Positions 42,911 through 47,980 of a stretch of 47,980 nt of DNA are shown piece after piece. Origin of the DNA: Oscillatoriophycideae cyanobacterium NC_groundwater_1537_Pr4_S-0.65um_50_18 (lineage in GTDB: Bacteria; Cyanobacteriota; Cyanobacteriia; Elainellales; Elainellaceae). Under the pieces are notes generated by a model. The model ran no database searches, had not been told where the DNA came from, and saw nothing but the letters and a program-made list of their open reading frames with translations. Positions within the stretch are counted from its first letter, which is position 1; every line of letters starts with the position of its first letter. The position numbers and the translations under genes are program-made. The stretch is taken from positions 1-47,980 of the forward strand of contig JACQYI010000085.1 of the NCBI GenBank assembly GCA_016208305.1, in the 5' to 3' direction.

Positions 42911-42955
42911 GTTGCTGATTGAGAGGATCGCGATGTGATCCTCTCAATCAGCAAC
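42911..42955 (+). terminator. Perfect 19-bp stem-loop after malQ
   Basis: The arms 42911-42929 and 42937-42955 (GTTGCTGATTG...GATC and its complement) are perfectly paired, with a 7-base loop GCGATGT. No T run follows, so termination is possible but RNA stabilisation or a repeat element is equally likely. Confidence 0.55.
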
Positions 42956-43104
42956 ACCCACCCGCAAAACTGCCAGCACCACCCAAAGTACCCCTATGGG
43001 GAATGTGGGGATCTGATTGAGTTGTCCAGAATGGAAAGTGTGTTCAGCACACCCGTTCTAGAAAAGACAACTTTGATCCCTCCTCTGAACCCAAGGGTAT
43101 TCTG

Positions 43105-43866
43105 ATGGCCTCTCAAAATCCCATAACACTTAAATCAGTTGTAGGCATAGTGACTTTGCTAGGAGCCATTACGGGGTTGATCACGGCTATTGTGGGGCCA
43201 GAGGGTTTTCCAAAATTAGTTGCAACCTTGCGGGATCAGGGGAGTGAGCCAATACAGACTCCAACCCTCACAGTTAAGCCTTCAGGCTCTCACAACGTTG
43301 AAGCTATGGGAAACGGCAATATCGCGATTGGCGGCTCCAATTCCTCCGTAGGGTCGATTCAACAGTCTGGAGACGGTAACTGTAATAATATTCAGGCTTC
43401 GGGGCAGAGCGTCACCATCATTTGTACACCTGCTTCTAGTGGAACCTCTTTTCCAGGATCGGGACTAGAGAATTTTCCATTCGGTATGCCGTCGGGCAAC
43501 CAGGCTAGTGCATCTCCAGTGAAACTCCAGGCATCGGTCGAGGGGCTACAGCGGGAGAGCGATCGCTTCACTCTCTGGCTAGTCAATGCCACGCCTGATC
43601 AGTCTGTTGAGATTCAAACCAAACAGCTTACTCTATCGGACGATCAGGGCAACACTTACGAACTCGATCCCTGGACAGGTCACAGCATGGGCTTGAATAA
43701 AGTCGTTCCCCCCAACGGTCGGATCAAATTGGAGTATACGCTGACTAGCCCGATCGCTCCAGGCGCAGCCACTGTCACCTTCACCCTCGATAATGTTTGG
43801 ACGCAACCCACAGGCAGCCAATTCAAAGCCCCCCTGCCTTCTGTGCAATGGACGACTCCGCTATAA
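43105..43866 (+). CDS. Hypothetical membrane-anchored extracytoplasmic protein, 253 aa
   Basis: One N-terminal membrane helix (about 11-29, VVGIVTLLGAITGLITAIVG) is followed by a low-complexity segment rich in G, S and N (NVEAMGNGNIAIGGSNSSVG, then SIQQSGDGNCNNIQ) with two cysteines, C92 and C106, that could form a disulfide. The C-terminal ~120 residues look like an immunoglobulin-like beta-sandwich (LQASVEGLQRESDRFTLWLV, LTLSDDQGNTYEL, GAATVTFTLDNVW), resembling DUF-type secreted domains. The family is not recognised. It stands alone. Confidence 0.65.
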   Translation: MASQNPITLKSVVGIVTLLGAITGLITAIVGPEGFPKLVATLRDQGSEPIQTPTLTVKPSGSHNVEAMGNGNIAIGGSNSSVGSIQQSGDGNCNNIQASGQSVTIICTPASSGTSFPGSGLENFPFGMPSGNQASASPVKLQASVEGLQRESDRFTLWLVNATPDQSVEIQTKQLTLSDDQGNTYELDPWTGHSMGLNKVVPPNGRIKLEYTLTSPIAPGAATVTFTLDNVWTQPTGSQFKAPLPSVQWTTPL

Positions 43867-44060
43867 GTCATCCTTTACAATCCCCTTGGCTTAGTTGAAG
43901 GCTGCTAAAAGCTTTTTAGGACACATTTTGATGGAGCCGGATTTTGATGCCATTGCAACTCAGATTCAACTCCAGATTGAGTTTTTGGTCATTCCAACTG
44001 CGCGTCACTCCTTGGGTTCTGAGCCTCCGCCATGTTCCAACAGAAGCACTCAAAGAACTC

Positions 44061-44230
44061 TTACCGACTACGCCATTTCTTTGGGTCTTGAGAAGAGTAG
44101 ACTGAATACAAGCATCGACACAACGAAGAAACTCTTCGCCCAAGCCAAACTCCTGATCTTCATACCAGCCATATGCTTGGGCTGCATCTTGTTCCACCTC
44201 TGGTAGAATAATCAGATTTCTAAGCACCAT
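44061..44230 (-). pseudogene. ParE/RelE-type toxin gene, internally deleted and frameshifted
   Basis: From ATG 44228-44230 the frame reads MVLRNLIILPEVEQDAAQAY and on to CVDACIQS, a standard ParE beginning. In another frame immediately after, SQDPKKWRSR and a stop appear, the standard ParE C-terminus (expected ...HCSQDPKKWRSR). About 40 central residues, including the catalytic-groove strands, are missing. The gene is therefore dead. The wrong frame continues to 43916 without meaning. Confidence 0.75.
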
Positions 44231-44446
44231 GCTGCCCGTTGCGAATCGCTCCTTAGCTGCTTCCCATGAGCTGCCTGAACTAGGATTCTGCGAGTAGGCA
44301 GCCTTTCTCTTAGCCAGTTCTTCTTTTTGCCAATCAAGCACGGGAATTTGCTCTGGAACTTGGGCGATACTGTCCCACAAGTCTTCAACAAGCTGCAATT
44401 TTTCCGAGAGGGTTAACTCAAAAACTTGAGTGAACTCTGTATTCAT
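44231..44446 (-). pseudogene. Addiction-module antitoxin, stop lost by a 1-base deletion
   Basis: Residues MNTEFTQVFELTLSEKLQLV, EDLWDSI and SSGSSWEAAKER match the ~75-residue antitoxin of the adjacent ParE type. The expected end, IRNGQHGA then TAG overlapping the toxin start, is present one frame over. A one-base loss at the KER position merges antitoxin and toxin into a single frame. The N-terminal DNA-binding part may still be made. Confidence 0.7.
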
Positions 44447-44952
44447 GCTGACCTCGCCAAAGATTACTTACCTTGCTCTCAGTCGACCACTGACAACGAT
44501 ATCGCCTACTCAGTAACGTTTAGGGGCTATTTACCCTACCGCCGTGTGGGCAAATCTAATGGTGACCATTGACAATCCTAGAAGAGGTAGTCTAGATCAG
44601 GTGGCAAGATTTACATCGCTCAGGCAGCAGGGATTGAGGAGGCGTTCGCGTAGCATGTGCGAAGCACGTAAGCTTTCCGAAGGACTCGCCAAAGTCAAGA
44701 CTCAGTATCTCCAGGAAACTGAAAATCTCGAAGTTATCACAGTCGGAGGTATTCTGGCACCCGATCAGATAATCTCTCTGGATACAAGCCTGTTGTAAAA
44801 GTTTTTTTGAGAAGAACCTCTGAGAAGAACCTCCCAGAGTGAGGATAACACTCCGCTTCACCTGTCGCTGAGAATCATTTGTTACTCAGCCAACCATCTC
44901 GATACGGTCGGCGTGTAAGCAGATTGTTAGACCGCGCAATTGAGCATTTTCC
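44447..44952 (+). other. Intergenic region with a cyanobacterial interspersed repeat
   Basis: No gene is accepted here: overlapping frames on both strands (44544-44798 and 44592-44861) run through a repeat and have poor composition. The repeat is given separately. The right end holds the LysR terminator region. Confidence 0.4.
44641..44690 (+). repeat. Short interspersed repeat of the GGCGTTCGCGTAGC type
   Basis: GGCGTTCGCGTAGCATGTGC, then hairpins GTGC-GAA-GCAC and TCC-GAA-GGA, ending ACTCGCC. This pattern belongs to the dispersed palindromic repeats common in filamentous cyanobacteria. The inverted ends GGCG/CGCC close it. Confidence 0.6.
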
Positions 44953-45882
44953 TTAACTCATATTTGATTGAGAGGGTTGCCCATAGTCTGACAGATAGGG
45001 ATTATGTTTAAACTCAGCAGCTAAGAAGTCAATAAAGCAATGAACCTTTGCGGGTCGAAAGCGACCTCTTGAGTGAATGGCATAGATTGGCAGCAGAGTA
45101 GGTTCATAGTCTTTTAGCACGACCTTAAGCTCTCCTTGATCGAGGATATCAACGAATAACCAGATAGGGGATACAGCGATTCCTAAACCGGATAAAACAG
45201 CCTCACGAATGGCGGTTGAATTGTCCGCTCGAAGATTACCCTTTACGGCAACTTTGATCACCTTTTGGTCTTTCTGAAAGTGCCACTCGTTGCCGGTTGC
45301 TAGTGGTGTGTAAACAATGCAATTGTGATGCAACAAATCATCCGGTGTTTGAGGTTCACTTGCCTGCTCAAAGTAGGAAACAGCGGCGATCGCAACGCGC
45401 CTTGTCACGCCGATTTGCTGCGAAATTAGTGAAGTATCTTGAACGTTGCCAATTCTGATGGATAGGTCAACGCCTTCTTCCACCAGATTGATGAAGTGAT
45501 CTGCCATTGTCAAATCAATCTTGATATCTGGATAGCGATCGAGAAATTTCTTCAACCGTGGCACGATTTGAAATTGCCCAAACGAGATCGGACAACTTAC
45601 CCGTAACAGACCTGAAGGTTTCTGTTGTCGCCCGACACTGGCTTCTGCTTCTGCCATGACCTCTAGAACTTGCTGGCAATGTTGATAAAATTGCGCGCCT
45701 TCATCCGTCAGGTTGAGACTGCGGGTCGATCGCCGCAGCAGTTGCACGCCCAAGTGCTCCTCCAATGCTGCGATTTGCTTACTGATAGTCGGCTGTGTCG
45801 TTTCCAGTTCTCTCGCCACAGCAGAGAAACTACCTACCTCTACAACCCGCACAAATGTTTGCAAGCATTCAATTCGATCCAT
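44953..45882 (-). CDS. LysR-family transcriptional regulator
   Basis: The N-terminus MDRIECLQTFVRVVEVGSFS, AVARELETTQPTISKQIAAL is the LysR winged helix; a substrate-binding effector domain follows (about 90-300, GLLRVSCPISFGQFQIVPRL). ATG 45882 is chosen over 45912 because this is the usual LysR start. The gene is divergent from the peroxiredoxin-like gene, with about 107 bases between the starts, the classic arrangement for a LysR regulator of its neighbours. The best candidate operator is ATTATTAGTAAT at 45936-45947. Effector unknown; an oxidative or electrophile signal is plausible from the peroxiredoxin context. Confidence 0.92.
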   Translation of the reverse strand: MDRIECLQTFVRVVEVGSFSAVARELETTQPTISKQIAALEEHLGVQLLRRSTRSLNLTDEGAQFYQHCQQVLEVMAEAEASVGRQQKPSGLLRVSCPISFGQFQIVPRLKKFLDRYPDIKIDLTMADHFINLVEEGVDLSIRIGNVQDTSLISQQIGVTRRVAIAAVSYFEQASEPQTPDDLLHHNCIVYTPLATGNEWHFQKDQKVIKVAVKGNLRADNSTAIREAVLSGLGIAVSPIWLFVDILDQGELKVVLKDYEPTLLPIYAIHSRGRFRPAKVHCFIDFLAAEFKHNPYLSDYGQPSQSNMS

Positions 45883-45935
45883 GATCAGCGATTCCGTTTT
45901 GGAATAAATCATATTCTATTTTGCCGTCTTCTCAA

Positions 45936-45947
45936 ATTATTAGTAAT
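45936..45947. promoter_or_regulatory. Candidate LysR operator
   Basis: ATTATTAGTAAT is a short palindrome (ATTA-4-TAAT) in the divergent spacer. It fits the loose T-N11-A class of LysR sites but is short, so the call is weak. Confidence 0.25.
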
Positions 45948-45989
45948 CAATCATTCTGAGAGTAGGTACACAACTCAACGGTGAATCTG

Positions 45990-46649
45990 ATGAACTTAGA
46001 AGCAGCACTAAACGTCTTTCGGGCTGAGTTTTTGAAAAAGTTTCCGGCTGAAAAAGCTGCAATCATGCAGCAAGCTACCGATACACTGGCACGGAAATTC
46101 AAAGACACCCCTCTGCTGCAAGTTGGCGATTTGGCTCCTGATTTTACGCTTCCCAACGCGATCGGCACTCCCATTCGCTTGGCCGATCGCCTGTCGCAAG
46201 CCCCAGTAATTTTGACGTTCTATCGCGGCGGTTGGTGTCCCTACTGCAATCTAGAACTGCGGGCTTATCAGCAGGCTTTACCGCAAATTCAGGCGGCAGG
46301 TGCTACGTTGATTGCCGTTTCGCCCCAAACGCCGGATGCCTCACTCAGCACAGCCGAGAAGAATAACCTATCGTTTGAGGTTTTGAGTGATGTCGGTTCA
46401 ACCGTTGCCGATGCCTATGGCATTGCGTTTGAGCTGCCCGATGCGTTGAAGGCACTATACACCGAGCTAGGGCACCCACTACCCGACCACAACGGCACGA
46501 ATGATTGGAAGCTACCCGTTCCAGCCACGTTTGTGATTGATCCGCAGCGTCGAATTCTGCTGGCGCATATCGATGTCGATTACCGCAACCGACTGGAACC
46601 CACAGAAGCAATTCGGGCAATCACTCAGACGACAACGCTACAAGCCTAA
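45990..46649 (+). CDS. Peroxiredoxin-like (AhpC/TSA) thiol peroxidase
   Basis: A cytoplasmic thioredoxin-fold protein that probably reduces hydroperoxides. TFYRGGWCPYCNLELRAYQQ carries C83 (peroxidatic position) and C86, with PDFTLPNAIG and LIAVSPQTP as further family markers. The N-terminal ~40 residues are a helical extension. The CPYC arrangement is that of the peroxiredoxin-like subgroup, not the classic 2-Cys type. ATG 45990 is preferred over GTG 45981. It is the first plus-strand gene opposite the LysR regulator; the crotonase gene follows 77 bases later. Confidence 0.88.
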   Translation: MNLEAALNVFRAEFLKKFPAEKAAIMQQATDTLARKFKDTPLLQVGDLAPDFTLPNAIGTPIRLADRLSQAPVILTFYRGGWCPYCNLELRAYQQALPQIQAAGATLIAVSPQTPDASLSTAEKNNLSFEVLSDVGSTVADAYGIAFELPDALKALYTELGHPLPDHNGTNDWKLPVPATFVIDPQRRILLAHIDVDYRNRLEPTEAIRAITQTTTLQA

Positions 46650-46726
46650 AAAGCGATCGCTACACCGAATCGCAGCTAGACCCAAGCAACATCAGAACAT
46701 CAGCAACTTTTATGGAGGATTCAACC

Positions 46727-47485
46727 ATGGCAACTCAACCCGACTATTTCACCAAGTACGAAAACTTGCACTTCTATCGTGATGAAAACGGCATTCTTGA
46801 AGTCAGAATGCATACCAATGGTGGATCACTCGTCTTTACTGGAAAAACGCATAGAGAGTTTCCAGATGCCTTTTATGACATTAGCCGCGATCGCGACAAC
46901 CGAGTGGTCATCCTGACAGGCACAGGTGATGCTTGGATGGCGCAAATTGATTTCAACAGCTTAGGAGATGTCACCAACCCGCGTGAGTGGGACAAAACAT
47001 TTTGGGAAGGTAAGAAAGTGCTGCAAAATCTGCTTGATATTGAAGTGCCAGTCATTTCTGCCGTCAATGGACCAGCACTGCTGCATACAGAATATATTCT
47101 GACAACCGATATTGTTCTCGCCGCAGAGACTGCCACATTCCAGGATATGCCACACCTGAATGCCGGAATTGTGCCTGGTGATGGGGTACATGTGCTGTGG
47201 CCTCACGTTTTGGGTTCGTCGCGTGGGCGTTATTTCCTCCTGACGCAGGAGACGCTCACCGCCCAGCAAGCGCATCAACTCGGAGTGGTCAATGAAGTGC
47301 TGCCTCCCGATCGCCTTATGGAACGAGCCTGGGAATTGGCTAGACAACTCGCAAAACAGCCCACGCTCAACTTGCGCTATACCCGTGTTGTCCTCACTCA
47401 ACGCCTAAAGCGTTTAGTTAATGAAGGCATAGGCTATGGTCTTGCGCTGGAAGGCATTACGGCAACCGACCTGCGTAATGCTTAA
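46727..47485 (+). CDS. Enoyl-CoA hydratase/isomerase (crotonase) superfamily protein
   Basis: A 252-residue crotonase-fold protein. GGAGG lies 8 bases before ATG 46727, so this start is firm (an ATG at 46712 is less likely). The loop ISAVNGPALLHTEYILTTDI holds the oxyanion region, and FQDMPHLNAGIVPGDGVHVL, WPHVLGSSRGRYFLLT resembles 6-oxocamphor hydrolase-type members that cleave C-C bonds in beta-diketones, rather than classic hydratases (the usual catalytic glutamates are not obvious). It lies between the peroxiredoxin-like gene and a truncated SDR, suggesting a small catabolic or detoxification set under LysR control. Confidence 0.85.
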   Translation: MATQPDYFTKYENLHFYRDENGILEVRMHTNGGSLVFTGKTHREFPDAFYDISRDRDNRVVILTGTGDAWMAQIDFNSLGDVTNPREWDKTFWEGKKVLQNLLDIEVPVISAVNGPALLHTEYILTTDIVLAAETATFQDMPHLNAGIVPGDGVHVLWPHVLGSSRGRYFLLTQETLTAQQAHQLGVVNEVLPPDRLMERAWELARQLAKQPTLNLRYTRVVLTQRLKRLVNEGIGYGLALEGITATDLRNA

Positions 47486-47500
47486 TAGCGAAACTGTCAT

Positions 47501-47525
47501 TGGGCGTTCGTATGACGAACGCCCA
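47501..47525 (+). repeat. Stem-loop between crotonase and SDR genes
   Basis: TGGGCGTTCGT and ACGAACGCCCA form a perfect 11-bp stem with loop ATG. No T run follows, so it is a possible attenuator or RNA end. Confidence 0.6.
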
Positions 47526-47553
47526 AAACCAATAGAAATCAGGTAACAAATCG

Positions 47554-47862
47554 ATGAATATACATTCCACTGAACTACTTCGCAATCGCTGGACATTAGT
47601 CGGCAAGAAAGCTTTGATTACTGGGGCTACCCAAGGAATTGGGCTAGCGATCGCCCAAGAGTTTCTGGCATTGGGTGCAGAAGTCATGATTGTTGCTCGC
47701 AATGCAGAGGCAGTGAAACAGCAGCTTGAACTATGGAATCAACTCGGTTTACCCGCTCATGAGGTTGCTGCCGATGTCACGCAATCAGAGGATCGTCAGG
47801 CAATCTTCGATCAGGTTATGCAGAAGATGGGCGGACTAGATAAAGTGTACCCCTTTGTCTAA
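47554..47862 (+). pseudogene. Short-chain dehydrogenase/reductase, truncated after ~96 residues
   Basis: The Rossmann start is intact: GKKALITGATQGIGLAIAQE, cofactor loop VARN, DVT and the helix ending MGGLD. In SDRs this is followed by (I/V)LVNNAG and the SYK catalytic region; here six unrelated residues and a stop follow (KVYPFV). The break falls at about 47841 and the rest of the gene (about 150 residues) is absent, so it is non-functional. It resembles tropinone-reductase-like SDRs. Confidence 0.75.
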
Positions 47863-47980
47863 ACAGTTTTAGTAGAAGTTTAAGGTGGAATCTCTCATCG
47901 GCTTCAAATGTTCTCCTTTGCAATAATTTATACAAACTTTAAACCTAACTACTGAAGTGTATCTTTGCAGGGGCTTGATA
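47842..47980 (+). mobile_element. Possible left end of an insertion in the SDR gene
   Basis: Sequence from about 47842 (AAGTGTACCCCTTTGTC...) bears no SDR coding sense and is AT-rich. An insertion-sequence end is the simplest reading, but only 139 bases are visible and no transposase or partner repeat is seen. A deletion junction is equally possible. Confidence 0.3.

Noticed and set aside
44544-44861. Overlapping frames on both strands near 44.6 kb
   Set aside because: Both run through an interspersed palindromic repeat; the residues there only translate the repeat.
47842-47980. Group II intron 5' end in the SDR gene
   Set aside because: The junction reads GTGTA, not the GTGYG consensus, and no domain V or reverse transcriptase is in view.
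1-47980. CRISPR array
   Set aside because: The repeats found (12-, 15- and 33-base units) lack regular spacers of uniform length and no cas gene is present.

Overview
The window looks like a chromosomal segment of a cyanobacterium, probably a filamentous non-heterocystous Leptolyngbya-like lineage. The evidence is the dense HIP1-type octamers (GCGATCGC) from about 12.5 kb onward, a plant-type acyl-lipid desaturase (desA), a PxcA/CemA proton-extrusion protein, and a canonical NtcA box. The species assignment is inference; no ribosomal RNA is present.

Region 1 (about 1-12.4 kb) is accessory DNA and reads as a plasmid- or phage-like integrated element. It is AT-richer, rich in AGA arginine codons and poor in HIP1 sites. 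It carries many short orphan genes with their own hairpin terminators. Recognisable parts are a ribbon-helix-helix micro-protein, a divergent family-A DNA polymerase-like putative replication protein followed by a 650-base gene-free stretch that could be its origin, an HTH protein with a palindromic operator over its own promoter, a phage antirepressor (KilAC type), an excisionase-like HTH protein, two HNH-type proteins, and a PD-(D/E)XK-like protein carrying what looks like the C-terminal domain of cyanobacterial DnaX. Three neighbouring plus-strand units share one upstream motif. The element ends close to a tRNA-Ala(GGC) gene that is cut off inside its T-loop, which may mark the junction. 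No integrase is visible; it may lie left of the window.

Region 2 (12.8-28.2 kb) holds housekeeping-type genes: a CUT1 sugar ABC ATPase, a coiled-coil membrane protein, desA, an S9 peptidase, a PAS-LuxR regulator, an XPB-like helicase translationally coupled to a NucA-type lipoprotein nuclease, an APC permease, pxcA, and an SF1/AddB-like P-loop protein.

Region 3 (28.2-35.5 kb) is a minus-strand nitrogen-scavenging cluster: a BMP-type lipoprotein, two permeases, formamidase (amiF), biuret amidohydrolase (biuH) and a double ABC ATPase. An NtcA box lies upstream of the first gene. The likely logic is import of a nitrogenous compound and hydrolytic release of ammonium under nitrogen limitation.

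Region 4 (36.2-48 kb) has an RND efflux pair, malQ, an anchored extracytoplasmic protein, a ruined type II toxin-antitoxin locus, and a LysR regulator divergent from a peroxiredoxin-like, crotonase and SDR set. The SDR gene breaks off abruptly near the right edge, probably through an insertion.
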